64,000 nucleotides of DNA from Bryocella elongata (GCF_900108185.1 NZ_FNVA01000001.1:744001-808000); one strand, 5' to 3'. Counted from the stretch's first letter, positions 41,047 to 51,227 are shown. Numbers and translations are program-made. The notes: generated by a model not told the origin, from the sequence alone.

Positions 41047-41868
41047 ATGGACAAATCGGAGCGCGTGCCGCAGGAGAAGTCTTCCGTGCGTCAGGGAAGC
41101 GCTGTCGTCGGCCTCATCGTCGGAGTCTTCGGCGTCGGCGCTGGACTTGTTCTCGACGGGGGCAATCTCCGCCAGATCCTGCAGCCGACTGCGGCACTGA
41201 TCGTCTTCGGCGGGACGCTGGGCGCCGTGCTGGTACAGTTTCCGTTCAGCGTTGTCGGCCGCGCGCTGACGATGCTCCGCCAGGTCTTCCTCGGCGGAGA
41301 GGACAAGGCAGCACAACTCATCGACGAGCTTGGACGCTACGCCATGCAGGCTCGTAAGCATGGCCTGCTTTCACTCGATTCGGCTCTGACAGCGATACCG
41401 GACACCTTCCTTCGCTACTGCCTTACGCAGGCGATCGACGGAGCGCGCTCTGAGGATCTGCGTCACTCGATCGAAGGTCTCATGCAGGCAGAGATGGATC
41501 GCGATTACGCGTTGCCCATGGTGTTCGAGTCCGCCGGAGGATTTGCTCCGACGATTGGCATTCTGGGCGCGGTGATCGGATTGATCCAGGTCATGCAGCA
41601 TCTCTCCAACATCGAAGAGGTAGGGAAGGGCATCGCCGCCGCGTTCGTCGCGACACTCTACGGCGTGGGTTCAGCCAACCTCTTCTTTCTACCGTGCGCA
41701 GGAAGGATGAGAGCACTCGTCGATCGCCGTCAGGCGATGCGTGAGCTCGCGCTTGAGGGCGTGATCGCGATCCTGGAGAAGAACACGCCTCGAGCCGTAG
41801 AAAAGCGCCTTGCCTGCTTCCTCCCCGAGCCGCCGGCTGAGTCCATTTCACAGACGGTGTTGCAGTGA
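41047..41868 (+). CDS. Second MotA-family stator protein
   Basis: A 273-residue MotA/PomA-type protein with membrane segments near residues 18-36, 45-65, 165-185 and 197-215 (GGFAPTIGILGAVIGLIQVM and GKGIAAAFVATLYGVGSANLFFLP). The conserved Pro of the third segment is present. It differs clearly from the MotA at 1256, and with the next gene resembles the MotC/MotD pairs of Pseudomonas. GGAG lies six bases before ATG 41047; ATG 41035 is an alternative. It follows fliS closely. Confidence 0.85.
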   Translation: MDKSERVPQEKSSVRQGSAVVGLIVGVFGVGAGLVLDGGNLRQILQPTAALIVFGGTLGAVLVQFPFSVVGRALTMLRQVFLGGEDKAAQLIDELGRYAMQARKHGLLSLDSALTAIPDTFLRYCLTQAIDGARSEDLRHSIEGLMQAEMDRDYALPMVFESAGGFAPTIGILGAVIGLIQVMQHLSNIEEVGKGIAAAFVATLYGVGSANLFFLPCAGRMRALVDRRQAMRELALEGVIAILEKNTPRAVEKRLACFLPEPPAESISQTVLQ

Positions 41869-42647
41869 GAGAGCGCGTCCAGCGCCGCCAACGCCACCAC
41901 ACCAGTCCCAGTCATGACCGGTGGCTCATCTCGTATGCCGACTTTGTAACGCTTCTGTTCGCTCTGTTCATCGTGCTCTTTGCCTCTGCGTATAAGGATC
42001 AGCAAGCGGTCGCCAAAGTTTCGGCCGCCGTAAAGGCTGGCTTCAAGCAGATGCAGATGAACCCGCTGGCCACAGATGGACATCAGCCAACGGTCCCGCC
42101 TCCGGGCCCGTCTCCGGCTACGCTTCCGCGTCCGGGTGACCCTCAGATCGATCGCAGTGCGGGAATTGACATTCCTGAGCTGCAGAAGAAGCTTGGGGAA
42201 GCACTCGGGCAGGAGATCGCCCAGAAAGAAGTCGTGCTCCGCATGACTCCCGAAGGCTTCGTGATCAGCCTGCATGAGCTGGGCTTCTTCGCGAGCGGGC
42301 AGGCCGAGCTGTTGCCCGGGGCGCAGGAGAAGATCCGACGCCTTGCGGGCGTCCTGACGCAGTATGGCCTGAACATGCGCATTGAGGGGCATACCGACAA
42401 TGTGCCCATGCACTCGGCGCGCTTCGACTCGAACTGGGAGTTGTCGACAGCTCGAGCGACCGCTGTCGCTCGAATGCTTCTCGATAGTGGCGATTTCGAT
42501 CCCGAACGCCTGGCGATCGCTGGTTATGGCGAGTATCACCCGGCGGCGTCGAACGACACCCTGGAAGGCCGTCAGCAGAATCGCAGGGTCGACATCGTAC
42601 TGGTGACCGTTCCAGTGAATGCGCCGTCGCCGCTGAGCCGCCACTAG
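41865..42647 (+). CDS. Second MotB-family stator protein, MotD-like
   Basis: A 260-residue protein starting with GTG that overlaps the upstream stop. It has a basic N-terminus, a membrane helix with the ion-binding Asp (SYADFVTLLFALFIVLFASA, D near residue 26), and an OmpA domain (IEGHTDNVPMHSARFDSNWELSTARA in parts; QNRRVDIVLV). With the preceding gene it forms a complete second stator. It is also compatible with a proton- or sodium-driven type; sequence alone does not settle it. Confidence 0.87.
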   Translation: MRERVQRRQRHHTSPSHDRWLISYADFVTLLFALFIVLFASAYKDQQAVAKVSAAVKAGFKQMQMNPLATDGHQPTVPPPGPSPATLPRPGDPQIDRSAGIDIPELQKKLGEALGQEIAQKEVVLRMTPEGFVISLHELGFFASGQAELLPGAQEKIRRLAGVLTQYGLNMRIEGHTDNVPMHSARFDSNWELSTARATAVARMLLDSGDFDPERLAIAGYGEYHPAASNDTLEGRQQNRRVDIVLVTVPVNAPSPLSRH

Positions 42648-42663
42648 CGTAATCCGCGCGAGC

Positions 42664-42686
42664 GAGGGAATCGAGGTCGATCCCTC
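42664..42686 (+). terminator. Stem-loop after the second stator genes
   Basis: GAGGGAATCGA (42664-42674) pairs with TCGATCCCTC (42677-42686), with one bulged A. GCGAGC and GTTCGC on the outer flanks could extend it. No T run follows. Possible terminator of the flagellin-cap-stator region. Confidence 0.5.
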
Positions 42687-42880
42687 ATTGTTCGCGTAAA
42701 CTTCCCGATTCGACACACAGTCATTACGAAAGTACATCGCACGATGCACCCAGACCGAGGGGTGGCCGATGATTTAAAGGCAACAGCGAGAAGCGTTTGT
42801 CAGGAACGATGTTGCGCGTAAATGCGGCTTGATAGCGAATGCCCCAACACGCGAGTTCTTGGACGTAACAGGTCGGGTGG

Positions 42881-44950
42881 ATGATTCAGGCTCTCTCAGT
42901 TCTGGCAGTCTCGCTCCTCACGCATTTCAGCCCCTCCATGGTGGGATTGAGTGCTGTGGTTGCGGGAGCGGTTGTGCTGTGGGTGGGCCGTCAGCTGCTT
43001 CGCCAGGAGCGCGAGATTGATGAGGCTGGACGCCGCTCCGATGTCATCTTTGAGCAGCTGAGCGAAGGCGTTGTCCTCATCGATCACGTTCGCAACTTGG
43101 CAACGATGAATAAAGCTGCCGCCCGCATTCTGGGAGTATCCGGGCCAGCCGTGGCCCACAGCGAACTCCGTCGTGGATACGAGGTCCTCTCTTCGGAGGG
43201 CAGGCCGTTGCCTGAGTCGGAGTGGCCCAGCAGCCTTGCCGCGAAAGGGCGATATGTCCGTTCCCTTGAGCTGCAGCTGATTCGAAAGTCGCATGGCGAC
43301 GTTCGTTATGTTGAGGTCAGCAGTTCCCCGATCCATAACCACAAGGGCGTCTCGACCTCGACCCTGCTGACATACCGCGATATCACCGAGGCGCGACGTG
43401 CCGCACTGGCGCGTGAGCGTCTCGCGTCGATCGTTGATTCGTCGGACGACGCGATTATTGGCAAAGATGTGGACGGCATCGTCACCAGCTGGAATCGCGG
43501 AGCGGAGAAGGTCTTTGGCTACAGCGCTGAGGAGATGCTTGGCCGGTCGATACGCATCCTCATCCCGGAAGGGCTTGTCTCCGAAGAAGACGACATTCTG
43601 AGCCGCATCCGCAGTGGTGAGACCGTGGAGCATATGGAGACGGAGCGACGCCGCAAGGACGGCTCCCTCATCCAGGTCTCAGCGACGATCTCCCCGATTC
43701 GCGATTCCTTCGGGAACATCATCGGAGCTTCCAAGATTGCGCGTGACATCACGGAGCGTCGTCGTCTGGAGCGCCAGTTGCGGCAGAGCCGGAAGCTTGA
43801 GGCGCTTGGCCAGCTGACGGGCGGCGTAGCCCATGACTTCAATAACCTCCTCGGCATCATTCTCGGTAACCTTGAGCTGCTGGGAGAGATGCTCGAGGGA
43901 AATGAAGCGGCCCTCGGACGTGTGCGGAGTGTAGAGCGTGCCGCTGGCCGAGGAGCTTCGCTTGCCCGCAGGATGCTCGCCTTCTCAAGCCGCGAGGAGC
44001 TGTCTCCCGCCCGCGCGACGCTGAGTGACCTGGTAAACAGCACCCTTGAACTGGCGACCCGAGCTTTAGGGCCTGAGATTGACATCATCCCAAGCCTGGA
44101 CGAAACGACCCCTCCGGTCTTCGTCGACTCGGCGGCGCTCCAGAACGCACTCCTGAATCTGCTGGTCAATGCGCGGGATGCGATGCCCAAGGGTGGTTCG
44201 ATCACAATCACCACCCATGTAGCCCACCTGGACGATGCTTATCCTCCAGTCGTAGCCGGTGAGTTGAAGGCCGGCTCCTACGCTTGCCTGTCTGTTTCTG
44301 ACACGGGCCACGGCATGTCCGCCGAGGTGCTGGAGCACGTGTTCGAGCCTTTCTTTACAACGAAGAGCCGCGACAAGGGCACCGGTCTTGGGCTTGCGAT
44401 GGTGTACGGATTTGCTCGTCAGTCGGGTGGGACGGTTCGAATCTATAGCGAACCCGGTTATGGCACGACCGTGTCTCTGTACCTTCCCCTGTCCGATGAC
44501 GACGCGCAGGCATATCCGCAGCTCGAAGATTCCAGCGACGATATCGTCATTGGTAATGGTGTCGCCCTGGTTGTGGACGACGAGAGCGACCTTCTGGAGG
44601 TCGCTGTCTCCTACCTTCGCGCGTTGGGCTACAGCGCAGTTGGCGTCTCCGGACCAGCCCAGGCGCTTGAGATGCTTACCCGGCAAAAGGTTGACCTCGT
44701 CATCACCGACATCATCATGCCCGGAGGCATGAATGGGGTGGAGCTCATTGAAAAGCTCCGCCAGATGCAATGCGACATTCGTGTGGTGTACTGTTCGGGA
44801 TTTCCAGCCGATGCTTTAGCGGAGCGCCGCATGCTTCACCTGGACGGGCCTCTTCTCCACAAGCCCTACCAGCGCCGTGAATTCATTGCGGCAATTCGCA
44901 AGGTGCGCGCTCAATCACCGTCGGCTGAAATGCGGGCCCCGCTGCTATGA
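42881..44950 (+). CDS. Hybrid sensor kinase, PAS-PAS-HisKA-HATPase-REC
   Basis: A 689-residue protein. One N-terminal membrane segment (about residues 19-40) is followed by two PAS domains (SDVIFEQLSEGVVLIDHV; SSDDAIIGKDVDGIVTSWNRGAEKVFGYSAEE in parts), a kinase core with GGVAHDFNNLLG, LLVNARDAM, VSDTGHGM and GTGLGLAMV, and a C-terminal receiver with Asp in ITDIIMPGGMNG. It overlaps the REC-EAL gene as ATGA, so the two likely signal together. The input signal is unknown. Confidence 0.88.
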   Translation: MIQALSVLAVSLLTHFSPSMVGLSAVVAGAVVLWVGRQLLRQEREIDEAGRRSDVIFEQLSEGVVLIDHVRNLATMNKAAARILGVSGPAVAHSELRRGYEVLSSEGRPLPESEWPSSLAAKGRYVRSLELQLIRKSHGDVRYVEVSSSPIHNHKGVSTSTLLTYRDITEARRAALARERLASIVDSSDDAIIGKDVDGIVTSWNRGAEKVFGYSAEEMLGRSIRILIPEGLVSEEDDILSRIRSGETVEHMETERRRKDGSLIQVSATISPIRDSFGNIIGASKIARDITERRRLERQLRQSRKLEALGQLTGGVAHDFNNLLGIILGNLELLGEMLEGNEAALGRVRSVERAAGRGASLARRMLAFSSREELSPARATLSDLVNSTLELATRALGPEIDIIPSLDETTPPVFVDSAALQNALLNLLVNARDAMPKGGSITITTHVAHLDDAYPPVVAGELKAGSYACLSVSDTGHGMSAEVLEHVFEPFFTTKSRDKGTGLGLAMVYGFARQSGGTVRIYSEPGYGTTVSLYLPLSDDDAQAYPQLEDSSDDIVIGNGVALVVDDESDLLEVAVSYLRALGYSAVGVSGPAQALEMLTRQKVDLVITDIIMPGGMNGVELIEKLRQMQCDIRVVYCSGFPADALAERRMLHLDGPLLHKPYQRREFIAAIRKVRAQSPSAEMRAPLL

Positions 44951-46182
44951 ACGCTATTGCCATGCCCTCACCGGCTGAAATTCCGCTGGCGCCTCGCGTG
45001 CTCATCATCGATGATGACTGCGACCTGGGCAGGTTCGTGGCCGACGTCGTCGAGCAAATGGGCCTGCGTACCACGCTCACTTCGAGCGCTGCAGAGTTCC
45101 TTCATGCTCTTTCTCCTGACGTTGGCCTGATCATTCTCGATCTCGTCCTGCCAAAGGTGGACGGCGTCGAGTTGCTGCGGCTCCTCAATCGCCAGGGTTG
45201 CACGGCAAGCCTCATCGTCATGAGCGGTTTAGGCGTCCGGATTATGGAGAGCGCCGAAGAGCTGGCGATGGCTCTCGGGCTGAAGATCGTCGGACACATT
45301 GCGAAGCCCTTCCGCCGGTCCGATCTCGAAGCGATGATCTCGCGCTATGAAGCTTCGGTTGCTTCGGAGCGCACCTTTAAGACTGAGGGTGGCCCGTGCT
45401 CTGAGCCAGAGGACTGCCTTGACCAGGAGTTCGAGCGGGCGCTCATTCAGCACGAGTTCATCCCTCATTTCCAACCCCAGATCGATCTGGCCACGGGTGT
45501 CATGGTCGGGATCGAAGCTCTGGTCCGCTGGCAACATCCCCGCCTTGGCGTGCTTCCTCCGGCCCGCTTCCTGGACCGAATGGAAAGCGCCGGTCTGATG
45601 GAACGACTGAATTGGGAGGTCGTCGCCCAAAGTCTTGCAGCGCTTCAGCGAATGGCGCAGATCTCCGACGTGACACCTACGCTTTCGATCAATGTCACCG
45701 CCTCCTCTTTGCGGGACCTTAGCTTTCCCGACACGCTGGCGATTCTGCTGGAACGCTATCGGATCAGTACGGATCGCATCATCCTTGAGATCACCGAAGG
45801 TGGCCTGATTGAGGAGCTGTCCAGCACACTCGACGTCCTCACGCGTCTCCGCATGAAGGGCATAGGGCTGTCCGTGGATGACTTTGGCACCGGTTACGCC
45901 ATGATGCAGCAGCTTCGCCACATCCCGGCGAACGAGCTGAAGATCGATCGCTCCTTCGTGTCCCGACTGCCGCAGAGTTCAGCCGATCGAGTTCTTGTCC
46001 AGACGACGATCGAGATGGGACACGCGCTTGGTATGCGCGTCGTCGCTGAAGGGGTCGAAACCGAAGACCAGCTGGCGGCCCTTCGCCTCGACGGCTGCGA
46101 CTTTGCCCAGGGATATCTCTTCAGTCGTCCCCTTCCGGAGCATGAACTGGTTGGCTGGATGACGCAATACGTCGCTGCCTGA
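44947..46182 (+). CDS. REC-EAL c-di-GMP phosphodiesterase
   Basis: A 411-residue protein: receiver domain (RVLIIDDDCD, Asp in ILDLVLPKVDG, Lys in AKPF) and an EAL domain from about residue 165. The catalytic set looks complete: EAL (GIEALVRW), Asn in SINVTASS, Glu in ILEITEG, DDFG, Lys in ELKIDRSF and Glu in VVAEGVET. It should degrade c-di-GMP on phosphorylation, probably by the overlapping hybrid kinase. No GGDEF domain is present. It ends the motility block. Confidence 0.88.
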   Translation: MNAIAMPSPAEIPLAPRVLIIDDDCDLGRFVADVVEQMGLRTTLTSSAAEFLHALSPDVGLIILDLVLPKVDGVELLRLLNRQGCTASLIVMSGLGVRIMESAEELAMALGLKIVGHIAKPFRRSDLEAMISRYEASVASERTFKTEGGPCSEPEDCLDQEFERALIQHEFIPHFQPQIDLATGVMVGIEALVRWQHPRLGVLPPARFLDRMESAGLMERLNWEVVAQSLAALQRMAQISDVTPTLSINVTASSLRDLSFPDTLAILLERYRISTDRIILEITEGGLIEELSSTLDVLTRLRMKGIGLSVDDFGTGYAMMQQLRHIPANELKIDRSFVSRLPQSSADRVLVQTTIEMGHALGMRVVAEGVETEDQLAALRLDGCDFAQGYLFSRPLPEHELVGWMTQYVAA

Positions 46183-46222
46183 ACACCGCGATTGCTGGTG
46201 GATGGCGTTTGCGAGAGTCTGG

Positions 46223-47032
46223 CTAGTCCACCGCAGTGTGATGGCCCCACTCGAACCTTCGGCCAAGGATGCCCTTCACGATCAGGTGATCGGTCGCGCT
46301 GGTTCCTCCCATGCCTACGCCGATGTTGATCTCCCATGCTGGCGATACATTGAGGTCCGTGACCACAAACAGCTGCTGCTGCTGATCGTGCAGGCCATCG
46401 ATGCGCCTCAGGTCACCGTAATCCGCGTAATACTCAAAGCCCGCGTTGATCTTCTTGGTGAAGTCATAGCCGACCTTTGCGCCCGGAGCGAATGCCAGCC
46501 CCTGCTTCACATCGGGCCCGTGCCACGTTCTCTCCAGCGCAGGATTGACTGCAAAGTACCAACGCCCCAATGTCTTGTCGACGATCGGGCGAATCTCCCA
46601 GGTCCAGGTGTCAGGCGAATAGACCGCGCGCTGATAGCCCACCTCGGTCGACAGGCTAACCCCTACCGGCCAATGCCAGCTGTCAGGAGCTCGCACGCGC
46701 GGACGGATATGATCGCCGACCCATTGCACACCGTGGCCGTCCTGTTCGCTGGTAAAGATGTAGAAGCCGACCTCAGACCACTTCGTGACGCCTTCGGTCA
46801 GCTCGATGGTCTCGTGCTCCTGATGATTGGTCGGGTAAACGCCATCGATCAACTGCTTCTGGCCGTCCACGGTGTAGTTGGAATGCAGTTCGACCATCAA
46901 TGTCTTCGGCGCAACGGTGTCGGCGCCATAGACCTGGATCTCATAGTTGCCCTGCGCGCTGGCAAGCACCGGAAGAGCCAGTGCCACCATCGCGATCAGG
47001 AGATTTCTAGATGCCGATACCAACGCCCTCAC
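46223..47032 (-). CDS. Exported outer-membrane-type protein of unknown function
   Basis: A 269-residue protein with a signal peptide (NLLIAMVALALPVLASAQ) and many short amphipathic strands rich in aromatic residues ending in GRRFEWGHH, which suggests a small beta-barrel. I do not recognise the family. It starts with GTG 19 bases after the multicopper oxidase gene on the same strand, so the two probably share a transcript; an outer-membrane partner in metal handling, as CopB is to CopA, is possible but only by analogy. Confidence 0.6.
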   Translation of the reverse strand: MRALVSASRNLLIAMVALALPVLASAQGNYEIQVYGADTVAPKTLMVELHSNYTVDGQKQLIDGVYPTNHQEHETIELTEGVTKWSEVGFYIFTSEQDGHGVQWVGDHIRPRVRAPDSWHWPVGVSLSTEVGYQRAVYSPDTWTWEIRPIVDKTLGRWYFAVNPALERTWHGPDVKQGLAFAPGAKVGYDFTKKINAGFEYYADYGDLRRIDGLHDQQQQLFVVTDLNVSPAWEINIGVGMGGTSATDHLIVKGILGRRFEWGHHTAVD

Positions 47033-47050
47033 GTCTCGATCGTCCCCTTC

Positions 47051-48448
47051 TTATGAATATCGAAACACCATCATGAAGCCACGGTCCATGTGGTCCTGCT
47101 GGTGGCAGTGAAACAACGTTCGCCCTGGATGCTGCGCCAGGAACTCAACTTCAGCGACACTATGCGCCGGAACCAGCACGGTATCTTTGACGATGCCTCT
47201 CAGCCCGGATGCTCCATCGATCGACTTCACCTCGAAGACGTGCCGATGCAGGTGCAATGGGTGATCGTCATGGCTCTGGTTATCGAGGATCAGGCGATAG
47301 CGCTTGTCTTTCTGGAGCACGGGCTCTTCAGTCTCGGGATAGCTCTTTCCATTGATCGTCCATCGCTCCGGCGCGCCGTGACCTTCAAACTTCGAGGAGA
47401 AGATGAGCCTGATGGGCAATGCCGGCTCCGACGGCTCGGAAGCATCTACCGTGAGGGACTCATCGCTGCCAGCAAATTGTCGGTAGCTCCAGGTCAGTTC
47501 TTCCGGCTGAATCCATTTCGGCTTGCCGTTGGCGCCTTCGTACTCCAGGACGATTCCCATGCCGGCCGCCTGCACATGTTTGCGCACCTCGCCGAGCACC
47601 CAGACGCCGGTAGTGTCCATCGCTACGATGGCACTGATACGTTCTGCTGGCGCCAGCCTCAACATGGGCACGGTCTTCTGTTGGCCCGTAGGAAGGGTAT
47701 TGCCGTCGAGCGCGACGACGTGGAAGCTATGTCCAGCGAGCGCGATCCAATGAACCTCCGTCGGGCTCGAGTTGAGAACGTGCAGCATCACGCGCTCGCC
47801 GTGCTTCACCCGCACCGGCTCACCGAAGCCCAGCGCCTTGCCGTTGATCGTCGAAACGTCATAGCTCGGCATCATTGAGCCGTCGTCGCTGGCCAGCATC
47901 TGGCCTCCCCAATCGTGCAGCGCCAGGAATACCTCACGATCGAACGCAGTCGATTGCGCTCCACGCGGGCCATCGATCATAAGGAAACCGTGCAGGCCGC
48001 TGAACTGACCAGCGGTAAGGTCGTTTCCCGCAAAGGTATGGGTGTGATACCAGCGAAATCCCGCAGGATCCGGCCGGAAGGTGTACTGTCTCGACTCTCC
48101 GGGAGCAAGCATCGGCGTTCCTTCTTCCATGGCGCCATCGATCTCCGATGGCAGGAAGAGCCCATGCCAGTGCACGACTTCCTCGCGGGAAGATCGGTTC
48201 CGAACCTCGACGGTCGTTGCCTGCCCGGCACGCATGCGGAGCAGCGGTCCCGGGACCTGGCCGTTGTAAGCGAGAGTCTTGTACCGGTGTTTCGGAGTGG
48301 GTTCGGCGGTAAAGGGTGCAATCTCCAGGGTTAGATCTGCAGTTGCACCCAGCAGTGGAAGGGGAGCAAGCCCTGCAATCGCGGCACCGGCAAGCCCCGA
48401 TCGAACAAGACTCCGTCGCGTCAACTCCCTCCGTCCTGTATTCGCCAT
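47051..48448 (-). CDS. Multicopper oxidase, Tat-exported
   Basis: A 465-residue periplasmic oxidase. The N-terminus has a twin-arginine signal (RRSLVRSGLAGAAIAGLAPL). Copper ligands are visible in VHWHGLFLP, WYHTHTFAGN, HPLHLHRHVFEV and HCHQQDHMDRGFMM, the last including the type-1 Cys, His and Met. It resembles CopA/CueO-type enzymes that oxidise Cu(I), but organic substrates are possible. ATG 48448 was chosen because it starts the Tat signal; upstream in-frame codons give no sensible extension. Confidence 0.85.
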   Translation of the reverse strand: MANTGRRELTRRSLVRSGLAGAAIAGLAPLPLLGATADLTLEIAPFTAEPTPKHRYKTLAYNGQVPGPLLRMRAGQATTVEVRNRSSREEVVHWHGLFLPSEIDGAMEEGTPMLAPGESRQYTFRPDPAGFRWYHTHTFAGNDLTAGQFSGLHGFLMIDGPRGAQSTAFDREVFLALHDWGGQMLASDDGSMMPSYDVSTINGKALGFGEPVRVKHGERVMLHVLNSSPTEVHWIALAGHSFHVVALDGNTLPTGQQKTVPMLRLAPAERISAIVAMDTTGVWVLGEVRKHVQAAGMGIVLEYEGANGKPKWIQPEELTWSYRQFAGSDESLTVDASEPSEPALPIRLIFSSKFEGHGAPERWTINGKSYPETEEPVLQKDKRYRLILDNQSHDDHPLHLHRHVFEVKSIDGASGLRGIVKDTVLVPAHSVAEVEFLAQHPGRTLFHCHQQDHMDRGFMMVFRYS

Positions 48449-48512
48449 AGGTTGAGTATCACCGATCTGCGTGCCCGCTCGGGCGACGGCAACCATAGCG
48501 TCAACGCAGGAT

Positions 48513-48556
48513 GGCGGGCCCCCTTCCAGCGTCGCACCGCTGAAGGAGAACCCGCC
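48513..48556 (-). terminator. Stem-loop after kdpC
   Basis: GGCGGG (48513-48518) pairs with CCCGCC (48551-48556); inside, CCTTC and AGCG (48522-48531) pair with CGCTGAAGG (48538-48546). It lies 27 bases past the kdpC stop. No U tract is evident on the transcript strand, so it is a probable but weak terminator. Confidence 0.55.
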
Positions 48557-48582
48557 ATGAACTTCCGTTCATCTGCTTCCGT

Positions 48583-49149
48583 TTAGTGACTTGCCTTATC
48601 CAGCGCGAGGTTAAGTTCGAGCACATTCACGCGTGGTTCACCCAGGAGACCCATCTGGCGTTGGGTGACGTGCGCTTCCACAAGGGTACGCACGGCGTCA
48701 GCCGAAAGCTTCCGTGCTTTAGCCACACGTTCCACCTGAAACATGGCAGCCGCAGGTGTGATGTCAGGGTCCAGCCCGCTGCCCGATGTCGTCACGAGAT
48801 CGATCGGAGCCCCGGCACCCTCTGCCGCGACAGCTTGGTCCACCCGCGTGAGCAATGCCTTGTTTGTTGGCCCAAGGTTCGATCCACCTGATGAACCGGC
48901 ATCATAACCAGCACCTGCTGCCGAAGGCCTGCCGTGAAAGTAGCTGTCTCCGACGAACGCCTGTCCTATCAGGTGCGATCCAATCACAGATCCCTGCGCG
49001 TCATACACCAGCGACCCGTTCGCCTGCTTCGGGAATGCCACGGACGCGATGGCTGTCGTCACCAGCGGATACACAAGCCCGAACAGCACGCCCGTCACCA
49101 GCGTGAACAGTACGGAGGTCACAATTAACTTTTTCATTTCGTTCTTCAT
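48583..49149 (-). CDS. kdpC: Potassium-transporting ATPase subunit KdpC
   Basis: A 188-residue protein with one N-terminal membrane helix (VLFTLVTGVLFGLVYPLVTT) and KdpC motifs SYFHGRPSAAG, GSNLGPTNKALL and SGSGLDPDITPAAA. It stabilises the KdpFABC complex. GGAGG lies eight bases before the ATG. Last gene of the kdp transcript. Confidence 0.96.
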   Translation of the reverse strand: MKNEMKKLIVTSVLFTLVTGVLFGLVYPLVTTAIASVAFPKQANGSLVYDAQGSVIGSHLIGQAFVGDSYFHGRPSAAGAGYDAGSSGGSNLGPTNKALLTRVDQAVAAEGAGAPIDLVTTSGSGLDPDITPAAAMFQVERVAKARKLSADAVRTLVEAHVTQRQMGLLGEPRVNVLELNLALDKASH

Positions 49150-49163
49150 CTCAGCCTCCTTGC

Positions 49164-51212
49164 CTATGCGAGATGCACGAGCGTGATCACAATGTCGATG
49201 AGCTTGATGCCGACGAACGGCACGATGATGCCGCCGAGGCCGTACACGAGCAGATTCTTCTTGAGCAGCGTCGCAGCAGGGAGCGCCTTATAAGCAACGC
49301 CGCGCAGAGCCAGCGGAATCAACGCGACGATCACAAGCGCGTTGAAGATCACGGCGGAGAGAATCGCGGACTCGGGCGAATGCAGATGCATGATGTTCAA
49401 CGCATTCAGCACAGGGAAGACACCCGCAAACATCGCCGGGATAATGGCGAAGTACTTTGCCACATCGTTGGAGATGGAGAAGGTCGTCAACGCTCCGCGT
49501 GTCATCAGCAGCTGCTTGCCGATAGCCACAATCTCGATGAGCTTGGTGGGGTTGGAATCGAGGTCGACCATGTTTCCTGCTTCTTTCGCAGCCTGGGTGC
49601 CCGAGTTCATCGCAACGCCTACATCGGCCTGCGCGAGCGCGGGCGCGTCGTTGGTGCCGTCCCCGGTCATCGCAACCAGCTTGCCCTGCGCTTGTTCGCG
49701 CCGGATCAGATCCATCTTGTCCTTTGGCTTGGCCTCAGCGAGAAAATCATCCACGCCGGCTTCGCGTGCAATGGCTGCAGCCGTCAGAGGGTTGTCGCCG
49801 GTGATCATGATGGTGCGAATGCCCATCGCGCGTAGCTGCTCAAAGCGTTCGCGCATGCCGCCCTTGACGATGTCCTTGAGATGGATGACCCCAAGCGCAC
49901 GATTGTTTTCGGCAACAACAAGCGGTGTGCCGCCAGAGCGAGCCACTTCCTCTACCGATTCGCGGACCTCCTTCGGCATGGGGTTGCCGAGCTTCTCCAG
50001 GTAGTTGGCGATCGCATCGACGGCGCCCTTGCGAATGATGCGGCCATCGATGTCGATGCCGCTCATGCGCGTCATGGCGCTGAAAGGAATGAACTGCGCA
50101 TTCAGCGACGCGAGCTCGCGCCCTCGCAGATCGTATTTCTCCTTTGCGAGGACCACGATGGAGCGACCCTCCGGCGTCTCGTCCGGAAGAGACGAGAGTT
50201 GTGCGGCGTCCGCAAGCTGCGCACTCGACACTCCCGGGGCAGGGAGAAATGCCGAGGCTTGACGATTTCCGATCGTGATGGTTCCCGTCTTATCGAGCAG
50301 CAGGGTGTCGACGTCACCGGCCGCTTCCACGGCCCGGCCGGAAGTCGCCAGTACATTGTGCTGTACCAGGCGATCCATGCCTGCGATTCCGATAGCCGAC
50401 AGCAGCGCACCGATCGTCGTAGGAATGAGGCAGACGAGCAGCGAGATCAGGACAAAGATCGTCTGTGGCGCACCGGAGTAGATCGCGAACGGTTGCAGGG
50501 TCACGACGGCGAGAAGGAAGATAATCGTCAATCCCGACAGCAGGATATTGAGCGCGATCTCGTTCGGTGTCTTCTGCCGCTCTGCGCCTTCCACCAGTGC
50601 GATCATGCGATCGAGGAAGGTCTCGCCGGGGTTCGATGTGATGCGCACGACGATCACATCGGAGAGCACGCGTGTACCGCCCGTAACTGCGGATCGGTCA
50701 CCGCCTGCTTCACGAATCACCGGCGCTGATTCGCCTGTGATCGCGGACTCATCGACGGATGCGACCCCTTCAATGACTTCGCCATCGCCGGGGATCATCT
50801 CCCCGGCGACGACGCGCACGATGTCACCGACTCGCAGTTTGGAGCTCGGCACCTGCTCGGTGACATCATCTTTCACGATGCGAACTGCCATCGTCTCGGA
50901 CTTGGCTTTGCGCAACGCATCGGCCTGGGCCTTGCCTCGGCCCTCGGCCATGGCCTCCGCGAAGTTTGCAAAGAGGACTGTGAACCAGAGCCACAATGTG
51001 ATCTGCAGGTCGAAGCCGAAGTGGCCGATCTTGCGGACCCCATCGACGACGAGCAGGATCGTGGTCAACACACTCCCGATCTCGACGACGAACATCACGG
51101 GGTTGCGCATCATCACAATGGGGCTGAGCTTGCGGACCGCATCGAAGCTGGCGCGACGAAGGATCTCGCCGTCGAAGAGGCTACGCGTTTTTCTGTTTGA
51201 ACTTGTATTCAT
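49164..51212 (-). CDS. kdpB: Potassium-transporting P-type ATPase subunit KdpB
   Basis: A 682-residue P-type ATPase. TGES is at [11 protein letters not shown], the phosphorylated Asp in [13 protein letters not shown], the nucleotide site near FSAMTRMSG, and the hinge [18 protein letters not shown]. Membrane segments are as expected for KdpB. It hydrolyses ATP to power potassium uptake through KdpA. Confidence 0.97.
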   Translation of the reverse strand: MNTSSNRKTRSLFDGEILRRASFDAVRKLSPIVMMRNPVMFVVEIGSVLTTILLVVDGVRKIGHFGFDLQITLWLWFTVLFANFAEAMAEGRGKAQADALRKAKSETMAVRIVKDDVTEQVPSSKLRVGDIVRVVAGEMIPGDGEVIEGVASVDESAITGESAPVIREAGGDRSAVTGGTRVLSDVIVVRITSNPGETFLDRMIALVEGAERQKTPNEIALNILLSGLTIIFLLAVVTLQPFAIYSGAPQTIFVLISLLVCLIPTTIGALLSAIGIAGMDRLVQHNVLATSGRAVEAAGDVDTLLLDKTGTITIGNRQASAFLPAPGVSSAQLADAAQLSSLPDETPEGRSIVVLAKEKYDLRGRELASLNAQFIPFSAMTRMSGIDIDGRIIRKGAVDAIANYLEKLGNPMPKEVRESVEEVARSGGTPLVVAENNRALGVIHLKDIVKGGMRERFEQLRAMGIRTIMITGDNPLTAAAIAREAGVDDFLAEAKPKDKMDLIRREQAQGKLVAMTGDGTNDAPALAQADVGVAMNSGTQAAKEAGNMVDLDSNPTKLIEIVAIGKQLLMTRGALTTFSISNDVAKYFAIIPAMFAGVFPVLNALNIMHLHSPESAILSAVIFNALVIVALIPLALRGVAYKALPAATLLKKNLLVYGLGGIIVPFVGIKLIDIVITLVHLA

Positions 51213-51227
51213 GGCGTTCGCTCTCCT

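Noticed and set aside
42765-42772. GCCGATGA as a sigma-28 -10 element for the hybrid kinase
   Set aside because: The -10 match is incomplete and the -35 position reads GCAC.
42803-42815. GGAACG...TTGCG before the hybrid kinase as a sigma-54 promoter
   Set aside because: Spacing is one base short and the -24 box is poor.
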